36,865 nt of DNA from Clostridiales bacterium (GCA_022508245.1 JAFLVO010000009.1:1-36865); one strand, 5' to 3'. Positions 1-7,735 are shown, counted from the stretch's first letter. The notes: a model not told the origin generated them from the letters alone. Program-made: numbers and translations.

Positions 1-30
1 TAAATTGAAATTTATCGTTGTATTTAATCT

Positions 31-1101
31 TTATAGATGTGAGTTATAAAAATTCAGAATTCTATCAAATAGTTCAGTGTCCAGCCCATTGCAGAAAATT
101 TTTCTGTCGAGATGTTCTTTGATATAATCGGTGCGTTCTTCAAGTGACGGAGTCTGTCCATCGAAATAGTTTCGGGCTTCTTCATTGAATTCAACCAAAT
201 AGTTTATATAAGTTTCAGAATAAATAATGTTATTATGCCCTTTGTTTTCATACCGTACAAATTCGAACCGCTCGTTTTCAGCGTACTTTTTATAGTATTC
301 GTCATAGCCATATTCAATTGGTACAGTTGTATCGTCGCTACTATGGGCAATAAAAACGCCACACTCCGAGTTCGCAAATCCGTCAAGAGCATTAGCGGAG
401 GAGTATTTTCCGCACCTTATGCTCTCGATTGAGTTGACATAGGGCATCATAAAACTGATAAAACCGCCAACCATCTGTTGTCCTTGTGCTCTAATAAGGT
501 CACCCGAACGATTGAATCCCGCAATAGAGGCAACTGCTTTCACTTCGGGGTGATAATTCAATACCGCACTTACGCAATAACCGCCCCAACTATGACCCCA
601 CAACATTATAGGCAAATCCTTTAATTCGTTTATCTCTTGCAAGTAGTCAATTGCATAGCTTAAATCCGCAACTCCCTGCGGTATGCCGTTTACTCCTTTC
701 CCTTCGCTTTCGTCATTTCCCGTTGCGTCATAGGCAAATACGCTGTATCCGTTTTGCGCAAAGTAATAAGCAACGTCCATATAAGTATTATGCCCGCCGC
801 CGCCCAATCCGTGAGCAATCACAACAACTCCTTGCGGCTCGACACTATCGACATAATAGCGGTATCCAACAAGTTTGTTTCCGTTATTTGAAGTAAACTC
901 GTGTTTGTCGGCTTTAAGTCTGTCAAAATCATCGAGATATAATTTCACCCATTCCGCCGTTTCATATCTCTCATTAAAAACGCTATTGTATAAGATTGCC
1001 CCTATTGTGAACGGCGCAACTAAAAATATAATTAAAAGCAATATTGCTGTCACGATTGACACAATAATGATTTTCTTTTTTGTTTTCTTTTGGATTGACA
1101 T
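31..1101 (-). CDS. Membrane-anchored alpha/beta hydrolase
   Basis: A 356-residue serine hydrolase of the alpha/beta fold. Residues 10-37 form one N-terminal membrane segment after a lysine-rich start, so the catalytic domain probably faces outward. The nucleophile elbow is GHSWGG (Ser171), the oxyanion region is HGLGGGG (97-103), the acid is likely Asp256 or Asp257 in SSDDTTV, and the base is His289 in KGHNN. The family includes lysophospholipase-like and acyl-peptide hydrolases; the substrate cannot be read from sequence. It is monocistronic, with its own promoter upstream and an inverted repeat in the leader. Confidence 0.85.
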   Translation of the reverse strand: MSIQKKTKKKIIIVSIVTAILLLIIFLVAPFTIGAILYNSVFNERYETAEWVKLYLDDFDRLKADKHEFTSNNGNKLVGYRYYVDSVEPQGVVVIAHGLGGGGHNTYMDVAYYFAQNGYSVFAYDATGNDESEGKGVNGIPQGVADLSYAIDYLQEINELKDLPIMLWGHSWGGYCVSAVLNYHPEVKAVASIAGFNRSGDLIRAQGQQMVGGFISFMMPYVNSIESIRCGKYSSANALDGFANSECGVFIAHSSDDTTVPIEYGYDEYYKKYAENERFEFVRYENKGHNNIIYSETYINYLVEFNEEARNYFDGQTPSLEERTDYIKEHLDRKIFCNGLDTELFDRILNFYNSHL

Positions 1102-1120
1102 AATAAAGTCCTATTATCTC

Positions 1121-1140
1121 CGCTAAATTACTGTTTAGCG
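1121..1140. promoter_or_regulatory. Inverted repeat in the hydrolase leader (candidate operator)
   Basis: CGCTAAA and TTTAGCG form perfect 7-bp arms around a 6-nt spacer. The repeat lies directly downstream of the -10 box, where a repressor or an RNA hairpin would act. Confidence 0.45.
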
Positions 1141-1147
1141 TATAAAT

Positions 1148-1176
1148 ATTTTAGCATAACCACTTAATAAAAGCAA
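1148..1176 (-). promoter_or_regulatory. Promoter of the alpha/beta hydrolase gene
   Basis: On the minus strand TTGCTT, a 17-nt spacer and TAAAAT preceded by TGC (extended -10). Transcription would start near 1141, about 40 nt before the ATG at 1101. Confidence 0.6.
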
Positions 1177-1232
1177 TTCAAAAACTAAATTGGCACTGTG
1201 GCGGATGTTTAGTATAATGCGGAGAAAGGGAT

Positions 1233-1345
1233 TTTGGCACTCTGTGCCAAAGCGGGTCTTTTCTACCCTTTTTCTCCTCCACACAAAAAGGTAGGCTTAT
1301 GCACACGCTTCGGGATTCTGCCCTTTCCCGCAAGCGGGGATTTTT
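1233..1345. repeat. Degenerate copy of the palindromic repeat element
   Basis: This stretch holds the 8-bp inverted repeat TTTGGCAC-TCT-GTGCCAAA (1233-1251). It is followed by a diverged relative of the 130-bp unit found at 2141-2400: the blocks CTACCCTTT, CACAAAAAGG.AGGCT, CGGGATTCTGCC and CCGCAAGCGG occur in the same order and on the same strand. It lies just beyond the 3' end of the sirtuin gene, so copies flank that gene on both sides. Confidence 0.6.
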
Positions 1346-1368
1346 TGCGATAAATTGTCTGAAAAAAT

Positions 1369-2070
1369 TTAAAGCAGTTCGCCCAATGCGCCGACGAGCT
1401 GATTTTTAAACCCGTGAATAACAGTTTTGTTAATTACTATAAGATTTTCGGGACTGCCGTTAAAATATTCAATAAACCCTGCCGCAGGATAGACCGCAAG
1501 CGACGTCCCGCCCACGATAAGCATATCCGCGGAAGCTATCGCCTCAATCGCAGCATTCACGGTGCGCTCGGGCAAACCTTCTCCGTATAAAACGACTTCG
1601 GGCTTAATTACACCCCCGCATTCACAGCGCGGAACAGACGGTTTTTGTTTTAACAACTCGTTAAGCCCAAATTTCTTTCCGCAATAAATACACCTGTTCC
1701 GGTGCACCGAGCCGTGCAGCTCGTAAACGGTTTTACTCCCTGCCTTTTGGTGCAAGCCGTCAATATTCTGCGTGACAACCGCCTTTAGCTTGCCGGTTTT
1801 CTCCCACTCGGCGAGCTTTATGTGCGCTGCGTTCGGCTTGGCGTCCGTATAAATCATTTTATCAAAGTAAAACCTGTAAAACTCGTCCGTGTGAGCATAA
1901 AAGAAATCGGCTGACAGCATAATTTCGGGCGGGTAGCTGTACTTTTGATTGTACAGCCCATCCACGCTCCTGAAGTCGGGAATACCGCTCTCCGTCGAAA
2001 CTCCCGCCCCGCCGAAAAACACGATACTCTTTGCTTTTCCCACTTTTTCTTTATACTCTTCTAACGTCAT
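1369..2070 (-). CDS. cobB: Sir2-family NAD-dependent protein deacylase
   Basis: A 233-residue sirtuin of bacterial size. It removes acyl groups from lysines using NAD+, giving nicotinamide and O-acyl-ADP-ribose, in the cytoplasm. The NAD motif GAGVSTESGIPDFRS begins near residue 21, QNID is at 101-104 and the catalytic His119 is in ELHG. A four-Cys zinc site is formed by Cys127/Cys130 and Cys149/Cys151, followed by the VVLYGEGLP block. The ribosome site GAGG lies 6 nt before the ATG, and a promoter lies at 2096-2124. No obvious target enzyme is adjacent. Copies of one palindromic repeat lie on both sides of the gene. Confidence 0.93.
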   Translation of the reverse strand: MTLEEYKEKVGKAKSIVFFGGAGVSTESGIPDFRSVDGLYNQKYSYPPEIMLSADFFYAHTDEFYRFYFDKMIYTDAKPNAAHIKLAEWEKTGKLKAVVTQNIDGLHQKAGSKTVYELHGSVHRNRCIYCGKKFGLNELLKQKPSVPRCECGGVIKPEVVLYGEGLPERTVNAAIEAIASADMLIVGGTSLAVYPAAGFIEYFNGSPENLIVINKTVIHGFKNQLVGALGELL

Positions 2071-2095
2071 ATTCTACCTCGTTTCGTTCAACAGT

Positions 2096-2124
2096 AGGGT
2101 AACATATTTATCTTATTATGTCAA
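2096..2124 (-). promoter_or_regulatory. Promoter of the sirtuin gene
   Basis: A perfect TTGACA (plus-strand 2119-2124) with a 17-nt spacer and TACCCT as -10. Transcription would start near 2089, 19 nt before the start codon. Confidence 0.55.
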
Positions 2125-2140
2125 TATTTCGCTTGCCTCT

Positions 2141-2423
2141 CTGCGCCACACAAAAAGGGAGGCTACCAACTCTACGGGATTCTGCCGTTTTCCGCAAGCG
2201 GAAACCTTCGGCAGAGCGTCGTCGCTAACGCTCCTCGCACGAACCAAGATAATTCTTTTCTACCCTTTCTCTGCGCCACGCAAAAAGGGAGGCTACCAAC
2301 TCTACGGGATTCTGCCGTTTTCCGCAAGCGGAAACTTTCGGCAGAGCGTCGTCGCTAACGCTCCTCGCACGAACCAAGATAATTCTTTTCTACCCTTTCT
2401 CTGCGCCACGCAAAAAGGGAGGC
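2141..2423. repeat. 130-bp tandem repeat, two units plus a partial third
   Basis: Units span 2141-2270 and 2271-2400, with a 23-nt partial copy from 2401. I see only two differences between the full units (2150/2280 and 2206/2336), so the duplication is recent. Each unit contains nested hairpins: arms TCTGCCG/CGGCAGA enclose TTTCCGC-AA-GCGGAAA, followed by GAGCGTC and CGCTAACGCTC. The unit length is not a multiple of three and no reading frame is plausible. The unit boundary carries a 16-nt match to the 3' end of the adjacent tRNA-Ser, in opposite orientation. Confidence 0.85.
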
Positions 2424-2434
2424 TTATGCCTCCC
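2412..2434 (-). terminator. Intrinsic terminator of tRNA-Ser
   Basis: Read on the minus strand, GGGAGGC-ATAA-GCCTCCC is followed directly by TTTTT. It starts six nucleotides after the encoded CCA end of the tRNA. Confidence 0.8.
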
Positions 2435-2440
2435 AGTGCT

Positions 2441-2528
2441 TGGCGCAGAGAAAGGGATTCGAACCCCTGGATAGTTGCCCATCAACGGTTTTCAAGACCG
2501 CCGCATTCGACCGCTCTGCCATCTCTGC
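2441..2528 (-). tRNA. tRNA-Ser (anticodon UGA)
   Basis: An 88-nt class II tRNA with the 3' CCA encoded. The acceptor stem is GCAGAGA paired with TCTCTGC, the discriminator base is G, the T arm contains GGTTCGAATCC, and there is a long variable arm as expected for serine. The anticodon loop CTTGAAA has TGA at plus-strand 2492-2494, reading UCA-type serine codons. An intrinsic terminator follows immediately. Confidence 0.95.
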
Positions 2529-2548
2529 ATATATATTAAGTTTTTAAT

Positions 2549-2628
2549 GAGAGCGGGCGAATGCGAGCATTCGTCGTATCGAACGCATTTGCGTTACCGC
2601 TCTGCCATCTTGTTGAATTTCGTTCAAC
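2549..2628. repeat. Structured element with a tRNA-Ser 5' fragment
   Basis: The 15-mer ACCGCTCTGCCATCT at 2596-2610 is identical to the 5' end of the adjacent tRNA gene (2510-2524). Outer arms GAGCGG (2551-2556) and CCGCTC (2597-2602) enclose two hairpins: CGAATGC-GA-GCATTCG (2558-2573) and AACGCA-TT-TGCGTT (2582-2595). Together they would fold into a three-way junction. A third hairpin, GTTGAA/TTCAAC, lies at 2612-2628. It cannot be a functional tRNA because it has no anticodon or T arm. The rest of 2629-2740 shows nothing recognisable. Confidence 0.55.
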
Positions 2629-2741
2629 GGAATTATTTTAACAAATAAAAATTCGCGTGTCAAACAAATTTTCTTTTATTCCCGCGGTTACAAAAAAATC
2701 TGCAGTCATTGTTGCTTGCAGTTAAATTATTCATATCTTCT

Positions 2742-2775
2742 CTTTAAAACAAAACGGATGCGTTTCCGCATCCGT
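2742..2775 (-). terminator. Terminator of the LRR lipoprotein gene
   Basis: On the minus strand the 9-bp arms ACGGATGCG/CGCATCCGT around GAAA are followed by a T-rich tail (TTTGTTTT). The stem closely resembles the terminator at 4537-4562. Confidence 0.75.
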
Positions 2776-2786
2776 CAGAATTTAGT

Positions 2787-3587
2787 TTAGTTTCGTTCCC
2801 AAATAACTTTTTGTCCGTTTTCGTCGTAGTGCCAATACCAGTTAAAATAGGTTTCCTGATCATTTACGTCATATTTCGGTTTAGTATTATGATAATGATA
2901 CCACTTTACATGTACTGCATAGTGATTTTGCTGTTCAGTCGGATAAGGTAAGAAACAAACATTTGTAGTACAATCAATGGTAATTCCTTCAAAATACATG
3001 TTACCATCCACGCCTTCGGGAAGTTCTTCATACCAATAGACCGCTTCCAAATTCTCACATCTGTCAAAAGCGTCCTGCTGTATTTCAATTTGCTCCCTTG
3101 ATAGCGTTATACTTTTCAATTCAGTGCATCCGCGAAATGCTTGGTCTTTAATAGTTTTGATGTTTCTTGGCAAAGTAATATCTTCTAATGCCGTACAACT
3201 AACAAACGCGCCTCTGGGAAGCTCTACCAAGCTGTTAGGCAACGACACTTCTTTTAAGTTGGGACAGCTACCAAAAGCAGCTTCATCCATTTTAGTAACG
3301 CCGTTCCTTATTACAACGCTTTCAATAAACTGATTGCCCCAAAATGCAAAATATTCCAGCTCAACGGGTTTACCATTATATTTCGCGGGTATAATTATGT
3401 CTTTTTCCGTGCTGCCTTCTTTGCCTTTAACGGAATAGCCCGTGACCTTATCCCCGTCCTTTATCTCGGTAAACTCTAAAAACGCAGTGTAATCGGTGAT
3501 ATCCAATTCTTCAGTTTCGCATCCAAAGGAAGTGCTTATTGCACATAACAAAACTATTGACAATATAAAAGTTAAAAATTTCTTCAT
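2787..3587 (-). CDS. Leucine-rich-repeat (BspA/LRR_5) lipoprotein
   Basis: A 266-residue predicted lipoprotein. The signal peptide at residues 1-22 ends in SFGC, a plausible lipobox with Cys23. Residues 60-190 contain LRR_5-type repeats of about 23 residues (for example IPAKYNGKPVELEYFAF, VTKMDEAAFGSCPNLKEVSL and LVELPRGAFVSCTALEDITL). Such surface repeats commonly mediate binding, but the ligand is unknown. The C-terminus is rich in Trp, Tyr and His. The ATG lies only 8 nt downstream of a TATAAT box and I see no ribosome site, so the mRNA may be leaderless. Confidence 0.85.
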   Translation of the reverse strand: MKKFLTFILSIVLLCAISTSFGCETEELDITDYTAFLEFTEIKDGDKVTGYSVKGKEGSTEKDIIIPAKYNGKPVELEYFAFWGNQFIESVVIRNGVTKMDEAAFGSCPNLKEVSLPNSLVELPRGAFVSCTALEDITLPRNIKTIKDQAFRGCTELKSITLSREQIEIQQDAFDRCENLEAVYWYEELPEGVDGNMYFEGITIDCTTNVCFLPYPTEQQNHYAVHVKWYHYHNTKPKYDVNDQETYFNWYWHYDENGQKVIWERN

Positions 3588-3595
3588 GCTTTTAT

Positions 3596-3623
3596 ATTAT
3601 AATTCTCTATGCGAGATTGTCAA
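3596..3623 (-). promoter_or_regulatory. Promoter of the LRR lipoprotein gene
   Basis: TTGACA, a 16-nt spacer and TATAAT on the minus strand. The -10 box ends 8 nt before the ATG at 3587, which leaves essentially no 5' untranslated region. Confidence 0.75.
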
Positions 3624-3697
3624 GAATTTAAGACGAACCGTTAATAACATAAATATGCTTTTCTAATTGTACATAAAATTCCAATTTATTAAATCTG

Positions 3698-3726
3698 TTG
3701 ACTTAATACGCCAAAACGGGTATAAT
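3698..3726 (+). promoter_or_regulatory. Promoter that fixes the phosphatase start
   Basis: TTGACT, a 17-nt spacer and TATAAT. It lies inside the longer open frame that begins at 3667, so the upstream ATG cannot be the natural start. The first in-frame ATG after it is at 3733, 6 nt past the -10 box. Confidence 0.8.
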
Positions 3727-3732
3727 AAGTAT

Positions 3733-4533
3733 ATGCGCATTGAAAGATTAAAACTAAAAAAATTATCTAATACGCGTGATTTAGGCGGATTTCCTGCGGC
3801 TGACGGCAAAAAAATACGCAGCGGCAAGTTGATTCGTAGCGGCAGGCTGTACAAAATTCCGCCAAGCACCGTTAAGGCGCTTGAAGATATGGGTGTGTCT
3901 ACAATTGTTGATATGCGCATAGAACGCGAACGTATGGAATACCCCTGCGTAATTGTTCCGGGTGCAAGGCATATAAATTTACCCCTTGTCTGCGCAGCAA
4001 CGACAGGTATTACGTCCGAAAAGAGTATGGCGAGCACCATGCTAAAAGAGAGCAAGCGCATTAAATCTGAATTCGGCACCGCCGACAACTATATGAAGAG
4101 CGTATATGAAATGATTTTGTTTACGCCCGAATCGCAAAAGAGCCTGAAGGAATTTCTGAATCTTGTGCGCGACGAGGAAAGTACAATACTTTGGCACTGC
4201 AATGCGGGCAAGGACAGAACGGGAATTTCCTCAATGCTCCTTGAACATCTTTTGGGAGTTGACGAAGAACTTATAATTCAGGACTACTGCATCTCCCAAA
4301 AATATTTTCAGCCCGCTATGCGCAGAGCGCAGAGGCTGGGGCTTGTAATTGCACCCATCCCCTTGCAGTTTAAGCGTATTCTTTACGCGCTTATGGACGC
4401 AAAGCCAGAATACATTATCAGCGCTATAGAAACGATTAAAGAGCGGCACGGCTCGGTTATAAACTACTGCAAAGAGGCATTGGGTGTAACAGACGAAGAT
4501 ATTAAAATTTTAAGAGATAAATACCTTGAATAA
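3733..4533 (+). CDS. Tyrosine/serine protein phosphatase (PTP superfamily)
   Basis: A 266-residue enzyme of the Cys-based phosphatase superfamily that forms a phosphocysteine intermediate. The signature HCNAGKDRTG at 155-164 supplies Cys156 and Arg162. The opening NTRDLGGFPAADGKKIRSGKLIRS is typical of the bacterial Y_phosphatase3 group. The likely general acid is an Asp in the IVDMR segment. I place the start at 3733 because a perfect sigma-A promoter occupies 3698-3726, although the frame is open from 3667. No ribosome site can exist between promoter and start, so a leaderless mRNA is inferred. Substrates may be phosphotyrosine or phosphoinositide; this cannot be decided here. Confidence 0.87.
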   Translation: MRIERLKLKKLSNTRDLGGFPAADGKKIRSGKLIRSGRLYKIPPSTVKALEDMGVSTIVDMRIERERMEYPCVIVPGARHINLPLVCAATTGITSEKSMASTMLKESKRIKSEFGTADNYMKSVYEMILFTPESQKSLKEFLNLVRDEESTILWHCNAGKDRTGISSMLLEHLLGVDEELIIQDYCISQKYFQPAMRRAQRLGLVIAPIPLQFKRILYALMDAKPEYIISAIETIKERHGSVINYCKEALGVTDEDIKILRDKYLE

Positions 4534-4562
4534 AAAACGGATGCTTATGCATCCGTTTTTTT
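4534..4562. terminator. Bidirectional terminator between the phosphatase gene and glmS
   Basis: The arms ACGGATGC-TTAT-GCATCCGT (4537-4556) have an A run before them and a T run after them. It can therefore end transcription from both converging genes. It lies directly after the phosphatase stop codon. Confidence 0.85.
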
Positions 4563-6330
4563 ATTCGACAGTTACGCTCTTAGCAAGATTTCTTGGCTTG
4601 TCGGGGTTGCGTCCCAAAATTACTGCCGTTCTGTATGCAAGCATCTGCACGGCAACCGCCGACAAAAGGGGCGAAAGATATTTTTCGCACTTCGGAAGTA
4701 AAATTATTTCAGCCTGCCCCTTGAGCTCTTCCGCCGCACTGTCTATGTTAGTTATAACCGCTGCTTTGCCGCCTCGCGTTACTACCTCGTTGACGGCGTT
4801 GGCGCATTTGCCTGCAAGCGCCTCGTCGGTTATGATAACCACCGTAAGCGTATTTTCGTCGATGAGGGCGAGCGTGCCGTGTTTAAGTTCGCCTGCGGGG
4901 TAGCCCTCGCCGGGGATATAGGAGACTTCTTTAAGTTTTAAACTGCCTTCGAGCGCAACAGCGTAGTCCAAGTCTCTGCCGATAAAGTATACTCCTCTGC
5001 TTTGGGCGCACAAATGTGCAACTGTTTCAACGTTCAAATTTTGGCACAAATCTTTACATTGCCCCGCACATATGCCCAAGTTACGCGTATTTTCGCCGTT
5101 GATTTCAGCCCCCGAAAGCAACAGAGCCGCAAGGTAAAGTGCGGTTATCTGACCAGTGTAGCTCTTGGTTGCCGCAACGCAAATTTCCGAGCCTGCGACG
5201 ACTGGCAAAACCAAGTCGGCGAGCCGCGAAAGCTGTGAGTGGGAGGAATTGGTTACCGCAACAAGCTTTGCCCCCGATGATTTTGCAAGCTTTGACGCCT
5301 CCAAGGTGTCAGCCGTTTCGCCGCTTTGGCTGACGGCAAATACGACCGTTCCCGAAGTAATCACGGGGTTTTTGTACCTGAATTCGCCCGCATTTTCCGC
5401 TTCGACTGGAATGCGCGCAAAGCTTTCTATGTACCGCTTGCCTAAAAGTCCCGCGTGATACGCCGTTCCGCAGCCGAGCACGATTATTCTGTCCGCGCCC
5501 GAAATTACCTCTTTAAAGCTATCCGCCACGTCGAAAAATGCCGACGCGGTATTTTTAATCGAAGCGGGCACTTCACGCAGTTCTTTAAGCATATAGTGGG
5601 GGCAATTGTCCAAATCAAACACCGCCGGCAGGGCTAAATTGAGCATATTCCGTCTTGTTACACGGTTTAAGCTGCCGTCTAAAATAGTAACTTCGGACTT
5701 ACTCATTACGGCAATATCGCCGTCTTCAAGGACGCATATCTGGGGGCATTTACCCGCGAGGGCGGGCTCGTCGCTTGCACAGAAGTTTTCGCCATAGCCC
5801 AAGCCGATAATTAAAGGGCTTTTGTATTTAGCCGCAACGATTTCCTCCACTCCCTCACACATCACTATGAGCGCATATGAGCCTTCGAGCATTTTTACTG
5901 CCTTTGCGACAGCCTCCGACAGGCTGCCCGTATAGTAGGAAGAAATGAGGTGAGCTATAACCTCGCTGTCCGTGGAGGATGTAAATTTTTCGCCTTTTTT
6001 CTCCAATTGCCCCCGTAATATGCCGTAGTTTTCGATAATTCCGTTATGTACGACGGCAATTTTACCGTAGGTATGCGGGTGGGCGTTTTCGTCCGAGGGC
6101 TTGCCGTGCGTAGCCCAGCGGGTGTGCCCTATACCCGAATCGGATTGAATACCTTCAATTAAGGGCAACAGTTTATGGACCCTGCCTTTTTTCTTGAAAA
6201 TGACGTTTTTACCTTTGATTTTTAAAGCAATTCCCGCGGAATCGTAGCCGCGGTATTCGAGGTTTTCAAGTCCTTCATAAACTATTTCGGCGGCATTTTT
6301 GCCACCGACATATCCTATAATTCCACACAT
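4561..6330 (-). CDS. glmS: Glutamine-fructose-6-phosphate aminotransferase
   Basis: A 589-residue GlmS, close to the usual 600. It makes glucosamine-6-phosphate from fructose-6-phosphate and glutamine, the first step toward UDP-GlcNAc. Cys2 in MCGIIGYVGG is the glutaminase nucleophile. The N-terminal glutaminase domain covers roughly residues 1-220, with HTRWATHG and the HNGII block. Two SIS isomerase domains follow, including CGTAYHAG and SQSGETADT, and the C-terminus ends LAKSVTVE as in the family. The gene lies 30 bp after glmM in one operon, with AAGG as ribosome site. There is no space for a glmS ribozyme leader. Confidence 0.96.
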   Translation of the reverse strand: MCGIIGYVGGKNAAEIVYEGLENLEYRGYDSAGIALKIKGKNVIFKKKGRVHKLLPLIEGIQSDSGIGHTRWATHGKPSDENAHPHTYGKIAVVHNGIIENYGILRGQLEKKGEKFTSSTDSEVIAHLISSYYTGSLSEAVAKAVKMLEGSYALIVMCEGVEEIVAAKYKSPLIIGLGYGENFCASDEPALAGKCPQICVLEDGDIAVMSKSEVTILDGSLNRVTRRNMLNLALPAVFDLDNCPHYMLKELREVPASIKNTASAFFDVADSFKEVISGADRIIVLGCGTAYHAGLLGKRYIESFARIPVEAENAGEFRYKNPVITSGTVVFAVSQSGETADTLEASKLAKSSGAKLVAVTNSSHSQLSRLADLVLPVVAGSEICVAATKSYTGQITALYLAALLLSGAEINGENTRNLGICAGQCKDLCQNLNVETVAHLCAQSRGVYFIGRDLDYAVALEGSLKLKEVSYIPGEGYPAGELKHGTLALIDENTLTVVIITDEALAGKCANAVNEVVTRGGKAAVITNIDSAAEELKGQAEIILLPKCEKYLSPLLSAVAVQMLAYRTAVILGRNPDKPRNLAKSVTVE

Positions 6331-6360
6331 AATTTACCTTATTTCAAGCATATTAGGGGG

Positions 6361-7704
6361 TTAATCGCAATTTTGTGTTATTTTTGAGCTCAAAATTGCG
6401 CAGGCGAGCGTGCACGCTTCTTCGCTTTCGCCCTCCGCCATGACCCGTATTATATTTTCCGTTCCCGAGGGGCGGACTATTATTCTTAAATTCAAATCCG
6501 AAGAAAGCTTATTTGCAAGTTCCGCAACGCCACGCATTGAGGCTTCTTTATCCGACGTGGGTATATTCTTGGTTATCTGCGGAAGGGCCTTGTAATTTTT
6601 CAAAAGCTCTGCGGCGGGCACGCCCTTTTCGACGAGCACCTCCATGAGCATAATTGCCGTAACAAGTCCGTCGCCCGTGTTCTCGTATTTATTGAACACG
6701 ATATGTCCGCTACGTTCTCCTCCGAGCGCCGCGCCTTTTCTTTGCATCTCCTCCCAAACGTTTTTATCCCCTACGGCGCACACTTCGCACCCTATTCCTT
6801 GAGCCGCAAGACTTTTAATCAGCCCGCCGTTGCTCATAACAGTACAAACGATTTTATTGCCCGAAAGCTCGCCCCGCTCCTTTAAATAGGAGGCAAGCAC
6901 AAACATAATTTCGTCGCCGCTTAAAACGTTTCCCTGTCCGTCGACCGCAATACATCTGTCGGCGTCGCCGTCGAACGCAAACCCTATGTCAAGGCAGTTG
7001 CGCTTTACCAAGTCAATAAGCGCCTCGATATGGGTAGACCCCACCCCGTCGTTGACGTTTGTGCCGTTCGGTTCGTCGCCAATTACGAAGGTTCTTGCGC
7101 CCAGCGCGTCAAACACGCTGCGCGCAATTGAAAACGCCGAGCCGTTTGCCCCGTCCAACCCCACTCTCAGCCCCTTATAGGAGCAGGTGGCAAGGGAAAT
7201 TAAGTGCCCTATGTAGCGGTTCCGACCCGAAATGTAGTCTACGGTGCGGCCAATTTCCTTATCGCGGGCAAAGGGCACTTCTCCGCCGAAAGGAGAAAAG
7301 TCGCCGTCGAGGTACTGCTCTATTAGCCTCAAGACGCCGTCGTCAATTTTTTCGCCCCTGTCGTTCATAATCTTGATGCCGTTGTCAAAGTACGGATTGT
7401 GGCTTGCGGAGACCATAATTCCGCAGTCGAAGCCGTCGCACCGGGCTATGTACGATACCGAAGGGGTGGTAGTGACGTGGAGTATGTACGCATCTCCGCC
7501 CGAAGCCGTAATTCCCGCTGCGAGCGAGTATTCAAGCATATACGAGGAAAGGCGTGTATCCTTGCCAATGACGGCGCGGCACTTCCCGCCCAGCCGGGCG
7601 CCGAAGTACCATCCGAGCACTCTGCCGACCTTAAAGGCGTGCTCGGCAGTGATGGTGGAGCCCGCTTCGCCGCGAAATCCGTCCGTTCCGAAATATTTTC
7701 CCGT
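6361..7704 (-). CDS. glmM: Phosphoglucosamine mutase (probable ACG start)
   Basis: GlmM interconverts glucosamine-6-phosphate and glucosamine-1-phosphate, the step after GlmS. Visible are the phosphoserine loop in VSASHNPYFDNGIK, the metal loop DGDADRC, the sugar loop GGERSGH and the phosphate loop RPSGTENIIRV. The conserved N-terminus GKYFGTDGFRG aligns so that the family's initiator Met falls on an ACG codon at 7702-7704. A perfect AAGGAGG (7710-7716) lies 5 nt before it. No ATG, GTG or TTG lies at the proper spacing. The frame stays open upstream, with GTG at 7722, ATG at 7740 and ATG at 7848, but these have no ribosome site and add sequence foreign to the family. From ACG the product is 447 residues. 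Confidence 0.9.
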   Translation of the reverse strand, partial: TGKYFGTDGFRGEAGSTITAEHAFKVGRVLGWYFGARLGGKCRAVIGKDTRLSSYMLEYSLAAGITASGGDAYILHVTTTPSVSYIARCDGFDCGIMVSASHNPYFDNGIKIMNDRGEKIDDGVLRLIEQYLDGDFSPFGGEVPFARDKEIGRTVDYISGRNRYIGHLISLATCSYKGLRVGLDGANGSAFSIARSVFDALGARTFVIGDEPNGTNVNDGVGSTHIEALIDLVKRNCLDIGFAFDGDADRCIAVDGQGNVLSGDEIMFVLASYLKERGELSGNKIVCTVMSNGGLIKSLAAQGIGCEVCAVGDKNVWEEMQRKGAALGGERSGHIVFNKYENTGDGLVTAIMLMEVLVEKGVPAAELLKNYKALPQITKNIPTSDKEASMRGVAELANKLSSDLNLRIIVRPSGTENIIRVMAEGESEEACTLACAILSSKITQNCD

Positions 7705-7709
7705 AAAAG

Positions 7710-7716
7710 CCTCCTT
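7710..7716 (-). promoter_or_regulatory. glmM: Ribosome binding site of glmM
   Basis: AAGGAGG on the minus strand is a full match to the anti-Shine-Dalgarno. The next in-frame codon at correct distance is ACG at 7702-7704. This site argues against the longer upstream starts. Confidence 0.7.
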
Positions 7717-7735
7717 TTGCACATAATAAAATTGT

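Noticed and set aside
2141-2423. CRISPR array
   Set aside because: The units are 130 bp and adjacent, without unique spacers, and no cas gene lies nearby.
1949-2539. 196-residue plus-strand open frame over the sirtuin start, the repeats and the tRNA
   Set aside because: It crosses antisense sirtuin coding sequence, the tandem palindromic repeat and the tRNA gene. Its protein shows repeated low-complexity blocks and no domain.
2549-2628. A second tRNA-Ser gene
   Set aside because: Only 15 nt of the 5' end match; no anticodon arm, T arm or 3' acceptor is present.
3667-3732. 22-codon longer start of the phosphatase
   Set aside because: A perfect TTGACT-17-TATAAT promoter lies inside it, directly before the ATG at 3733.
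6331-6360. Possible glmS ribozyme upstream of glmS
   Set aside because: Only 30 bp separate glmM and glmS, far too little for the ribozyme fold.
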